NCBI GenBank assembly: GCA_017161665.1
Contig: JADFCT010000040.1
Location: forward strand, 1 to 15,010
Source: Candidatus Sumerlaeota bacterium
GTDB lineage: Bacteria; Sumerlaeota; Sumerlaeia; JADFCT01
Direction of reading: 5' to 3'
DNA length: 15,010 bases
The notes under the pieces were generated by a model. It was not told where the DNA came from and searched no databases. It was given only the letters and a program-made list of their open reading frames with translations. Of the stretch, positions 1-6,841 are shown in pieces. The translations under genes were made by a program, and so were the position numbers. How positions within the stretch are numbered: the first letter of the stretch is position 1; each line of letters begins with the position of its first letter.

Positions 1-32
1 TTATAGGGCATCGCCGCCGCCCCCCACAGTTC

Positions 33-76
33 TTTGCGTCTTCGCGCCTTGGCGTTTGAAAAAGCAGCCATCGCGC
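33..76. repeat. Dispersed intergenic repeat, module 1 (left copy)
   Basis: This stretch carries a TTTGCGTCTTCGCGCCTTGGCG-type core followed by GTTTGAAAAAG and AGCCATCGCGC. Positions 42-76 match 10975-11009 at 34 of 35 bases; the one difference is C at 65 against A at 10998. A shorter second copy of the first 22 bases lies at 91-112 with one mismatch. It sits in non-coding DNA, and short reading frames over it look like chance. Function is unknown. It resembles the GC-rich extragenic repeats common in large environmental bacterial genomes, but I cannot name a family. Confidence 0.75.
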
Positions 77-90
77 CGCCCCCGGCTTGT

Positions 91-112
91 TTTGCGCCTT
101 CGCGCCTTGGCG
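91..112. repeat. Partial second copy of repeat module 1
   Basis: These 22 bases repeat positions 33-54 with a single T-to-C change (39 versus 97). The copy diverges straight after GGCG, reading ATAAGCG instead of TTTGAAAAAG. It makes the left edge a degenerate tandem of the same element rather than a single insertion. Confidence 0.65.
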
Positions 113-176
113 ATAAGCGCAACCATCTTCTTTTCCTTCTATTCTTCATGGTTCGAAAAAAAAGAATCCACCGCGC

Positions 177-218
177 CCCGACGCCATTTTTATCATTTGC
201 TGTGTCCATTTTTTATGG
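177..218. repeat. Dispersed intergenic repeat, module 2 (left copy)
   Basis: The pattern is CCCGACGCCATTT, then ATCATTTG, then GTCCATTTTTTATGG. It recurs at 11015-11055 with a few substitutions and one base less in the T run. In the right-hand copy it lies 5 bp after module 1; here about 100 bp of degenerate repeat DNA separates the two modules. The rest of 1-288 (113-176 and 219-288) shows no gene that I can support. Confidence 0.7.
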
Positions 219-256
219 GCATGAACAACTCACTTGAACATTGCTCCAGAAACGAT

Positions 257-272
257 CCGGCCGATTGGCCAG
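257..272 (-). terminator. Weak terminator-like hairpin after the 106-aa gene
   Basis: On the minus strand this reads CTGGCC, AATC, GGCCGG: a six-pair stem (one G-U) with a four-base loop, about 17 nt past the stop codon at 289. The sequence after it (ATCGTTTCTGG) is only mildly T-rich, so termination here is tentative. Confidence 0.25.
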
Positions 273-288
273 GTCTTTGGATTGTTTA

Positions 289-609
289 TCAGCGTTGGAC
301 TCGTTGGTGTCGGCAATACGCTGTCCCCAGGCCAATTCCCAGCCCTGCGAAAAAGACGGCATTGATTCCGACGGATGCTAAGCGATCCAGACCGAATGAT
401 TCCACGACGAAGTTATAGACACCCCAGGCGACCAGAAGGGAGGGACCGGCGACGGCAACCATCCAGGCTGCGGCGCGCAGGCTGTCAACGGGTTTGCCCC
501 GTCTCTGCGCAAGGCGTCTCAGAAACCATCCCGCCAGCGGCCCCATCACGGCGCCCGCCATCAGCCCTCCCGTGACCAGCCTTTCGTTGAGAATCCATTC
601 CAGCATCAT
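289..609 (-). CDS. Small hypothetical membrane protein (106 aa, three predicted TM segments)
   Basis: I do not recognise a family. The protein has three hydrophobic stretches, at about residues 11-30, 45-67 and 78-97. A basic segment (RRLAQRRGK) after the first suggests that loop is cytoplasmic. The hydrophobic stretches are rich in Gly and Ala, as in tightly packed small membrane proteins. Two adjacent ATGs exist at 609-607 and 606-604. The AAAGGA Shine-Dalgarno-like run upstream fits either, and spacing slightly favours the second. It is the last gene of a tight set: the 63-aa gene ends 31 bp upstream and leuD lies before that, so all three are probably co-transcribed. The coding call rests on the membrane pattern, ribosome site and operon spacing, not on homology. 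Confidence 0.6.
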   Translation of the reverse strand: MMLEWILNERLVTGGLMAGAVMGPLAGWFLRRLAQRRGKPVDSLRAAAWMVAVAGPSLLVAWGVYNFVVESFGLDRLASVGINAVFFAGLGIGLGTAYCRHQRVQR

Positions 610-640
610 GCCCGTCCTTTGGTCCCTGCGCCGCGGGCGT

Positions 641-832
641 TTACATAAAGCCCCAATAGACGCGCAACAGCATGTAGGCGATGGCGAGGGCGCTGGCGCC
701 CCAGGCGATCTTCACATCCCACCGGCTGGCAATCCCGGCCATGCAAAAGAAAACCAGAAATCCGAAAAAGAAGGCCATAGCGTGACTGCCGGCCATCACA
801 TAATGTTGGAGTCCCGTGAGCAGTTGGTCCAT
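641..832 (-). CDS. Small hypothetical membrane protein (63 aa, two predicted TM segments)
   Basis: No family is recognised. The first helix is at about residues 17-36, very rich in Phe (AMAFFFGFLVFF). A short basic turn (SRWDVK) is followed by a second hydrophobic stretch at about 41-58, giving a helical hairpin. An exemplary ribosome-binding site, AAGGAG with 7 nt before ATG, lies upstream, which strongly supports translation. The gene begins 32 bp after leuD ends and is followed after 31 bp by the 106-aa membrane protein. Possible roles include subunits of a small membrane complex or a regulatory peptide. Neither is shown by the sequence. Confidence 0.65.
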   Translation of the reverse strand: MDQLLTGLQHYVMAGSHAMAFFFGFLVFFCMAGIASRWDVKIAWGASALAIAYMLLRVYWGFM

Positions 833-864
833 GCGAATACTCCTTGTTTTCGGTTTGTATGGGA

Positions 865-1425
865 TTATGCCATCAGTCCGGCGCTTCGGGCGTACTCAAA
901 GACATCGCCCGCTTGGAGAATGGACAAAATATCGCCCAGCGAATTGAGTTTGAACGTCTGTCCTGATTCCGGCAATTCGAGGGTACAGGCGTCGAGATCC
1001 ACAACTGCCTGTTCGCCCGTTTTGATGTGGTCCACGAGCCGTTCGGGCGTCTCAACGGGAGCGAGATAGCCGCCGTTGACGCAATTGCGGTAGAAAATGC
1101 GGGCATAGAATTCAGCGATTACCAGTTCAACCCCGGCTTCGCGCAGAGCGAAGGGAGCGTGTTCACGGGAGGAGCCGCATCCAAAGTTTTTCCCGGCGAT
1201 GATAATGTTGAATTCAGAGGTGGTCTTGCCGTCGGCAATGAAAGGAATCCCCCCGTCGGGAAGGCCCGCCTGTTCGATGGGCGTGCCGCTCAAGGCGTAT
1301 TTCCCATACAATTTGCGTTCCTCCGGGTCACTTAACCGATATACGAGATGTTCCGCGGGGATGATCTGATCCGTGTCGATATTGTCGCCCAGAACAAACA
1401 CGCGACCGGCAATTTGGGTTTTCAT
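865..1425 (-). CDS. leuD: 3-isopropylmalate dehydratase small subunit
   Basis: With LeuC this subunit forms isopropylmalate isomerase, which converts 2-isopropylmalate to 3-isopropylmalate in cytoplasmic leucine biosynthesis. The 186-aa protein shows the family marks: GDNIDTDQIIPAEHL at residues 13-27, FGCGSSREHAP at 81-91 in the swivelling substrate-binding domain, and YARIFYRNCVNGG near 107-119. The extended N-terminal block and the YALSG motif look more like the plant and archaeal short form than the enterobacterial ~200-aa LeuD. The ATG is preceded by AGAAGGAG at about 10 nt. A promoter candidate lies at 1530-1558. LeuC, usually adjacent, is absent from this window; two small membrane-protein genes follow instead. 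A homoaconitase-type small subunit is an alternative, because these families are hard to tell apart by sequence. Confidence 0.92.
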   Translation of the reverse strand: MKTQIAGRVFVLGDNIDTDQIIPAEHLVYRLSDPEERKLYGKYALSGTPIEQAGLPDGGIPFIADGKTTSEFNIIIAGKNFGCGSSREHAPFALREAGVELVIAEFYARIFYRNCVNGGYLAPVETPERLVDHIKTGEQAVVDLDACTLELPESGQTFKLNSLGDILSILQAGDVFEYARSAGLMA

Positions 1426-1529
1426 GATGGAAAGACTCCTTCTGTCTGGAACACGTGATATGTGAAATCGTCGCCACCGGGCCGTGGTCCGCCGCGCCGA
1501 ATTTCAATTGGTCAATAGACTGAATTCGA

Positions 1530-1558
1530 ATGCTAGTCCCCCGCCCGCGAATTGTCAA
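1530..1558 (-). promoter_or_regulatory. Sigma70-type promoter for the leuD operon
   Basis: On the minus strand a perfect TTGACA (-35, positions 1558-1553) is followed by exactly 17 bp and TAGCAT (-10, positions 1535-1530, four of six consensus). Transcription would start near 1523, leaving a leader of about 100 nt before leuD. I saw no leucine-rich leader peptide in that stretch. Confidence 0.6.
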
Positions 1559-1565
1559 GGGCGGG
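1540..1565. repeat. Inverted repeat enclosing the leuD -35 box
   Basis: CCCGCCC at 1540-1546 and GGGCGGG at 1559-1565 form perfect 7-bp arms around a 12-base centre that contains the -35 hexamer. It could be an operator, or a hairpin ending the upstream GH127 transcript. There is no T-tract, which argues against a classical terminator. Confidence 0.45.
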
Positions 1566-1586
1566 CCCCGCTCCTGGGTTTTGCGT

Positions 1587-4025
1587 CTATTTCTCTTCCA
1601 TGACGATCCACTCCAGAACGCCCCCGGAAAAGTCCGCCTGCAATTCGATCACCGCTCGCAGCCCTGTGGTTTCGACCGCCTCGAACGTGACTTCGTTATA
1701 CTGATCTTCCGCGACGCCGAATGGGGTCGTCGTCTTGACCGGGAGCCAGTTATCGCCCGCTTTGTATAAAAGTTTCCAGGATGTGGGGACGCGACATTGC
1801 CCTGAGCCCGTGTCATCGAACCAATAGATCCCGGCGCCGGCAACCAGGGTCGGCTTTGCGAATGCGTATTCGATCCATTCCGTCTGTCCCTTGTGGGGCC
1901 AGAATGTCAGGCGGGCGATGGAGTGGTCGCCCGAATCCTTCGGCTCGGCCTGGTCCTGAATGGCGGTGATGGTGTCATTTTGCCCGCAATGGGAGGCCGT
2001 GGCGACGCTTTGCGAAGCGATGGTGCGTTTCGGGGGATCCGGCAGTGATTCGGTCCTTTGATGCACCCAGACAGCCATCCCGCCGGCGCCTCGATGATTC
2101 CAGGCATAATAGGGCACGGCCATGACGGGACGGCGCTGTGTGTAGAGCGCGTTATCGTCGCCACGTTCCTTGAAGAATCCCGCGCCCGTCAGGACCACCA
2201 AACCCTGGAGGACATCATCCCGATACCGCGCCGTCATCCGTTCCATGTCCGGCACGGCCATCTCAAGAACCGATCCTTCCTGATCCACATCCTCGAAACA
2301 ATAGACGATCGGGCCTCGCTCAAAAGCCACCTTGCCAACATTGTCCTTTACGTTTTCGTGGCACAGCACCCGACGGACGGCCATGGGCAGATTCAGATCC
2401 ACCGTGTCGCCTTTTTTCCAGGAGCGGCGCACAAGGGCGAAGCCTTTTTCCATGGCCAAAGGCACGGACTGATCATTGACTTTGATGGAGGGTTTCGCCG
2501 AATCCTCCTTCTGATAGGCGTATAGCCCCCCGGGCGCCGGCGTATTGAGCGCCCATCCGGGAATGCGCAGGCGCAACTCAAACTCGCCGGACTTCTCGGG
2601 TTCCACCAGGACGCGGACACGGCCATCCCAGGGGTATTCGGTCTCCATGAGTAATTGGACAGCGCCACGATCGGTCGTGATGGTCGCCCGTCCGCCCAAA
2701 TAAAGATTCACGAAAATATCTGAACCGTCCACCGCGTAGGCGTATCCGGGAATGGAGGGCACGAACCGGGCAATGTTGGCCGGGCAGCAGGAGCATCCGA
2801 ACCAGGGTTTGCGTTCCGTCGCGCCCTGATTGAAGGCATAGCGCCCATCCGATTCCAAAGGATTCGGATAGAAGAACAGGTCGCCGCTGAAGGAGACACC
2901 CGACAGAAAGCCGTTATAAATAATGCGTTCGACGACATCCATATACTTGCCGTCTCCATGGAGGAGGAACAGGCGATGGTTCCACATGGCGTTGGCGATG
3001 GCCGCGCAGGTTTCGTTGTACGCGGTCTTGTTGGGCAGCTCAAAACGTTCGCCGAAGGCCTCGCCCGCGTGGCGGGCGCCAATCCCGCCGGTCAGGGCCA
3101 GCTTGCCCGAAACCACATCCTCCCAGATGCGTCCGATCGCCGAGATATAATCCTGGTCCCCTGTCAGGGCCGCCACGTCGGCCATGCCGGCATACAGATA
3201 ACCGGCGCGGACGGCATGGCCGACGGCTTCGGCTTGCTCGACGACAGGTTTGTGGTCCTGCGCATAATCACCATATATCTTACGTTTGTCAGCGCGTCCC
3301 CGCATATCCAGAAAGAATTTGGCCAGTGTGAGGTATCGCTCCTCGCCGGTGGCCCGATAGAGACGGGCCAGGCCGATTTCTATTTCTTCATGGCCGGGCA
3401 CGCCGATTTTCTTGTCGGGACCAAAGACCTGGTCCACCAGATCCGCGCTCTTGATGGCCACGTCCAGGAATTTGCGCTTGCCGGTGGCCTGATAGTAGGC
3501 GACCGCCGCCTCGTACATGTGGCCGATGTTATACAGTTCATGAGCGCTCCCCAGGTCTTCCCAGCGGCGTTCGCGCAGAGAGGGATCCTTGCGCTGATTC
3601 AGCGTCCGGTGCGTGTACAGATACCCATCCTCTTCCTGGGCGGCGGCGATTTTGTCGATCACATCATCCACATAGGCTTCGAGTTTCGGATCCTGTTCGA
3701 GGGACAGGCAATAGGCGGCGCCTTCAATGATTTTGAACACGTCGGAATCGTTGAAGTAGATGCCCTCGAAGTCGCCTTCCATCAGCCCGCCGGCTTTGGC
3801 GAAATTTGAGATGCGACCCGTTTCCTCGCATTTTTGGAACGAATAGGGCACGGTGACTTTGTGATTGGTTTCCATGCGCGGCGCCCAGAATCCGCCGGTG
3901 ATCTTGACGCCAGTAAAGGGGACGGGTTGAATCGGATAGTCTCCCGTCGTGGCGCCGAATACTGACCCCGTCGCAAGCAGGCTCAGCGCAAGCAATGGAG
4001 TGGAAAGTGAGTGAAGGCAAAGCAT
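1587..4025 (-). CDS. Secreted glycoside hydrolase family 127 (beta-L-arabinofuranosidase, DUF1680)
   Basis: GH127 enzymes release beta-L-arabinofuranose from plant arabino-oligosaccharides and glycoproteins, using a zinc-bound cysteine as nucleophile. This 812-aa protein has a Sec-type signal peptide (residues 1 to about 25, ending SVFGA) and an (alpha/alpha)6 region to about 430. All the metal and catalytic residues known from the Bifidobacterium enzyme HypBA1 are visible: NETC gives Glu338 and Cys340, and CSCCP gives Cys413 (nucleophile equivalent) and Cys414. Beta-rich domains follow, and residues about 690-812 form a discoidin-like C-terminal module (WFDD, SWKLLY, DFSGGVLEW). AAGGAG lies 8 nt before the ATG and overlaps the stop codon of the upstream glycosyltransferase, which implies coupling. 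Exact substrate is uncertain, because the DUF1680 superfamily also includes related families with other sugar specificities. Confidence 0.9.
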   Translation of the reverse strand: MLCLHSLSTPLLALSLLATGSVFGATTGDYPIQPVPFTGVKITGGFWAPRMETNHKVTVPYSFQKCEETGRISNFAKAGGLMEGDFEGIYFNDSDVFKIIEGAAYCLSLEQDPKLEAYVDDVIDKIAAAQEEDGYLYTHRTLNQRKDPSLRERRWEDLGSAHELYNIGHMYEAAVAYYQATGKRKFLDVAIKSADLVDQVFGPDKKIGVPGHEEIEIGLARLYRATGEERYLTLAKFFLDMRGRADKRKIYGDYAQDHKPVVEQAEAVGHAVRAGYLYAGMADVAALTGDQDYISAIGRIWEDVVSGKLALTGGIGARHAGEAFGERFELPNKTAYNETCAAIANAMWNHRLFLLHGDGKYMDVVERIIYNGFLSGVSFSGDLFFYPNPLESDGRYAFNQGATERKPWFGCSCCPANIARFVPSIPGYAYAVDGSDIFVNLYLGGRATITTDRGAVQLLMETEYPWDGRVRVLVEPEKSGEFELRLRIPGWALNTPAPGGLYAYQKEDSAKPSIKVNDQSVPLAMEKGFALVRRSWKKGDTVDLNLPMAVRRVLCHENVKDNVGKVAFERGPIVYCFEDVDQEGSVLEMAVPDMERMTARYRDDVLQGLVVLTGAGFFKERGDDNALYTQRRPVMAVPYYAWNHRGAGGMAVWVHQRTESLPDPPKRTIASQSVATASHCGQNDTITAIQDQAEPKDSGDHSIARLTFWPHKGQTEWIEYAFAKPTLVAGAGIYWFDDTGSGQCRVPTSWKLLYKAGDNWLPVKTTTPFGVAEDQYNEVTFEAVETTGLRAVIELQADFSGGVLEWIVMEEK

Positions 4026-4037
4026 GAGGGTGGCTCC

Positions 4038-5156
4038 TTATGTATATTGATTGAGAGCGGTTTCAATGAAATCGCTCATTTCATTTCTGAAGCGGCGCCG
4101 ACCGAACGATTCGGCATGGGCGCGGATGACATTTGCCTCAAAAGACATTTTTTCAAAGCGCTGAATCGCCTCAATCATTCCGTCAATGGTTTGCGAGTGG
4201 AAATAGAAACCCGTCTTCCCGTCCACGACGGTTTCGAGAGCGCCGCCACGGGCATAGGCAATGACCGGTCGGCCACAGGCCATGGCTTCAATGGGGGCGA
4301 TGCCGAAATCCTCTTCGCCCGGGAAGAGAAAAGCGCGCGCGTTGGCATATAAATCCCGCAGGCGTTCATCACTGATCCAACCCTGCGTGAATTCAATCTC
4401 CTGATAAGGCGCCGCCAGGGCCTCCAGCCGTTCGCGCTCGGGACCTTTGCCCGCAATCACGAGGCGCCGCCCCAGCCGGTGACAGGCCTCGATGGCCAAG
4501 TCCAGCCGTTTATAGGGGACCATGGCCGAGCAGATAAAAAAGTAGTCGCCGGACGTGGAAGAGGAATCAGCCGTTGACTGCTGATAAAAATCACAATCGA
4601 CTGGCGGATGAATGACGGCGGCCTCGCGCCCGTAGAAACGCTGAATTTTGTCCGCAATATTCCGCGAATTGGCGATATAATGTGTCACACGGTCAGCGGT
4701 TCCCGCGTCCCAGCGTTGCAAAGGGCCACGCAAGAGGCTCATGGCCGCCCGGGTCACAAGCCCTGCGCTTTGACGATAGGTGTCGTACAGATCCCAGACG
4801 TATCGCATGGGCGAGTGACAGTAACAGATATTCGGAATACCCCTCGGGGCCTTGGCGCTCTTGGCGACGCAGGAACTGGAAGACAGGACGAGATCGTAGC
4901 CGCGCAGATCGAATCGCCCAATCATCCATGGCAGAAGGGGCAGGAGGGACCGGTATCGCTTTTGAAGAGCGGGTAGCCGGTCAAAGGGACAGGTTTGAAC
5001 CTTCATGGCCCGGATGGTCTCGGACATTTTGTCCGGCTCATAAAAGAGCGTATAGACATCCGCCTGGGGATAGATCTCGCAAAACACCTCAAAGACTTTT
5101 TCGCCTCCGCGCATCCCATTGAGCCAATCATGAATCAGAGCGACCTTCAATCCCAT
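4038..5156 (-). CDS. GT4-family glycosyltransferase, probably mannosyltransferase-like
   Basis: This is a retaining GT-B glycosyltransferase of 372 aa, a normal length for GT4, with no signal peptide or membrane helix, so it acts in the cytoplasm. Residues 3-20 (KVALIHDWLNGMRGGEK) are the N-terminal Rossmann start with the acceptor-side GG loop. CYCHSPMRYVWDLY at about 111-124 is typical of WbaZ-like GDP-mannose enzymes. SAMVPYKRLDLAI at 210-222 holds the Lys/Arg pair that contacts the nucleotide diphosphate, and EDFGIAPIE gives the EX7E motif at Glu282 and Glu290. It likely adds a sugar to a lipid-linked or exopolysaccharide acceptor; the mannose donor is inferred from the HSPMRY block. The ribosome site is weak (GCGGGG). 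The gene follows the oxidoreductase after 100 bp and precedes GH127 by 12 bp. Confidence 0.88.
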   Translation of the reverse strand: MGLKVALIHDWLNGMRGGEKVFEVFCEIYPQADVYTLFYEPDKMSETIRAMKVQTCPFDRLPALQKRYRSLLPLLPWMIGRFDLRGYDLVLSSSSCVAKSAKAPRGIPNICYCHSPMRYVWDLYDTYRQSAGLVTRAAMSLLRGPLQRWDAGTADRVTHYIANSRNIADKIQRFYGREAAVIHPPVDCDFYQQSTADSSSTSGDYFFICSAMVPYKRLDLAIEACHRLGRRLVIAGKGPERERLEALAAPYQEIEFTQGWISDERLRDLYANARAFLFPGEEDFGIAPIEAMACGRPVIAYARGGALETVVDGKTGFYFHSQTIDGMIEAIQRFEKMSFEANVIRAHAESFGRRRFRNEMSDFIETALNQYT

Positions 5157-5256
5157 TACCCCGCTTTGCCTGGATACGTTCCCAAGAGTTGGTCATGTCC
5201 AACCTACAGGATACAACACATGATGAAAATGACTCCGAGTCTTCAATCGCGCCCAT

Positions 5257-6663
5257 TCAACGTTTCAATGGATCTGAAATCACTTCCGGGCCCAGCGACC
5301 AGCCGTCGCGATAGGGCGGACGAATCCAGGCATTGGCCTCCGGGAGGTTGGTGACTTCCATCTTTTCGCCATCCCAAAGGAGTTTCTGTTGATTCATTCG
5401 CTTGGCCACGTTGCCCAGAACGCACATTTCATTATAGGGACCGGCGTAGTCGAAGTTTGAACTCGGCTGCCGACCCGTCTTGCATCCATTCACCCAGTCC
5501 ATTTCGTGGGACGTGTTCACGCGTGGAATGGTTTTGGGCGGGCGCCGGGTGGCCTTCATAGAGGATTCGGGCAGGATCTGTGGGCTTTCACCATACACGC
5601 CGCACATGAGTTTGGCTTTGTCACCTTTGAATAGGACACCCCCTTCCCGATTTCCGAAAATGCGGTCCGGGGCCAGTTCGTCGGGGCGTGGCGGCTGGAG
5701 GCCGTCATACCAGGTCACCGATACGGGAGGCAGATCCCCACGGGCCGGGAATTCGTATTTGAGAATTGACGCCACCGGGTAGGTGTCGTCATTCATGTCG
5801 GTCGAGCTCGCCTCGACGCTGATCGGATGGCCGAGTTTCAAGGCCCAATAGACCGGGTCCAGCGTGTGGACGCCGCGGTCGCCGATCATGCTGGAACCAA
5901 AGTCCCACCAGGCCCGCCAGGAGCCGGGATGGTAACACCGATGGTAGGGGCGCATGGGGGCTGGTCCGATCCAGAGATCCCAATCCAGGGTGTCGGGGAC
6001 CGCAGGGGTTTCCTGAGGGCGTCGCCCGACGATGGGACTCCAATAGGCGTGTCCCCACGGATAATACGTCAGGCTGCACCAGGCGTCCACTTCGCGGATG
6101 GCGCCCAGCGCGCCATCCCAAATCCATTCGCAAATGAGTCTCATGCTTTCGGAAGAATGCCCCTGGTTGCCCATTTGCGTGATGACGCCCGCCCGGCGCG
6201 CCGCCAGCGTCAGCATTCGCGATTCATAGACGTTATGGGTCAGTGGCTTCTGGCAATAGACATGCTTACCACATTGGATGGCGGCCATGGCGATCACGGC
6301 GTGGGTGTGATCGGGCGTGGCGATCATGACGGCGTCAATGTCGGTTTGCTTTTCCAGCATGACGCGGAAGTCCCGGTACGTTTTCGCCTGGGGATATTTC
6401 TTGAAGGTCTTGGTGGCATAATTGAAATCCACATCACACAGGGCGACAATGTTCTGACTGGCCATGTTATTGAGATTGGCTGCGCCCATTCCGCCGACGC
6501 CGATACCGGCAATGTTCAGTTTTTCACTGGGCGGCGTCTGGCCCTGTCCTAAAACATGGCGGGGGACGATCGTCGCGGCGCCGACGGTCAAGACGCTGGC
6601 CTTCAAAAAAGCGCGGCGCGCGCAGTGATGGGCTTGGGGGGGGCATCCATCCGATTGAACCAT
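5257..6663 (-). CDS. Tat-exported Gfo/Idh/MocA family NAD(P)-dependent oxidoreductase
   Basis: The ATG at 6663 was chosen because GGAG lies 8 nt upstream; an in-frame TTG at 6720 has no ribosome site. The resulting 468-aa protein opens with a twin-arginine signal (ARRAFLKAS, Arg16-Arg17, then a hydrophobic stretch and a VLGQG cleavage region), so the folded enzyme is probably exported with its cofactor. A Rossmann dinucleotide fold follows, with GIGVGG near residue 53. YCQKPLTH at about 136-143 is the catalytic-loop motif, with Gln in place of the usual Glu of EKP and the Lys kept. DWDLWIGPAP and GDRGVHTLD (about 261-269) are C-terminal signatures. Such proteins are abundant in Planctomycetes and relatives and oxidise sugars or sugar acids; the substrate cannot be read from sequence. 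It probably heads the operon with the glycosyltransferase and GH127 genes. Confidence 0.9.
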   Translation of the reverse strand: MVQSDGCPPQAHHCARRAFLKASVLTVGAATIVPRHVLGQGQTPPSEKLNIAGIGVGGMGAANLNNMASQNIVALCDVDFNYATKTFKKYPQAKTYRDFRVMLEKQTDIDAVMIATPDHTHAVIAMAAIQCGKHVYCQKPLTHNVYESRMLTLAARRAGVITQMGNQGHSSESMRLICEWIWDGALGAIREVDAWCSLTYYPWGHAYWSPIVGRRPQETPAVPDTLDWDLWIGPAPMRPYHRCYHPGSWRAWWDFGSSMIGDRGVHTLDPVYWALKLGHPISVEASSTDMNDDTYPVASILKYEFPARGDLPPVSVTWYDGLQPPRPDELAPDRIFGNREGGVLFKGDKAKLMCGVYGESPQILPESSMKATRRPPKTIPRVNTSHEMDWVNGCKTGRQPSSNFDYAGPYNEMCVLGNVAKRMNQQKLLWDGEKMEVTNLPEANAWIRPPYRDGWSLGPEVISDPLKR

Positions 6664-6804
6664 GGTGGGATCTCCAGTCCTGCGAAATAGGCGTCTATCA
6701 TTGGCTCCATCCTGACCCAAACTGACGGCGCGCGCAATGCGATTTTATGATAGCGACCATAGCGCCGCGCCGTTCACCGTCCCCGGTTGACAGAAAAATA
6801 ACGG

Positions 6805-6833
6805 TTGTCCGTCTGCGGGCGTGGTCTTATACT
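6805..6833 (+). promoter_or_regulatory. Sigma70-type promoter for the propeller gene
   Basis: TTGTCC (6805-6810) and TATACT (6828-6833, five of six consensus) are separated by exactly 17 bp. Transcription would begin near 6840, only about two bases before the ATG at 6842, which suggests a leaderless message. A perfect TTGACA at 6787-6792 has no -10 box at proper spacing. The rest of 6664-6841 is the divergent intergenic region. I could not settle the minus-strand promoter of the oxidoreductase. Confidence 0.5.
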
Positions 6834-6841
6834 TCATCTAT

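Noticed and set aside
2958..3809. 283-codon plus-strand frame inside the GH127 gene
   Set aside because: It is antisense to conserved GH127 catalytic sequence, with no recognised domain.
5188..5203. GTTGG/CCAAC hairpin between the oxidoreductase and glycosyltransferase genes
   Set aside because: The stem is only five pairs with no T-tract, too weak to call a terminator.
6663..6720. Upstream TTG start for the Gfo/Idh/MocA protein
   Set aside because: It has no ribosome site and would place 19 extra residues before an otherwise standard Tat signal.
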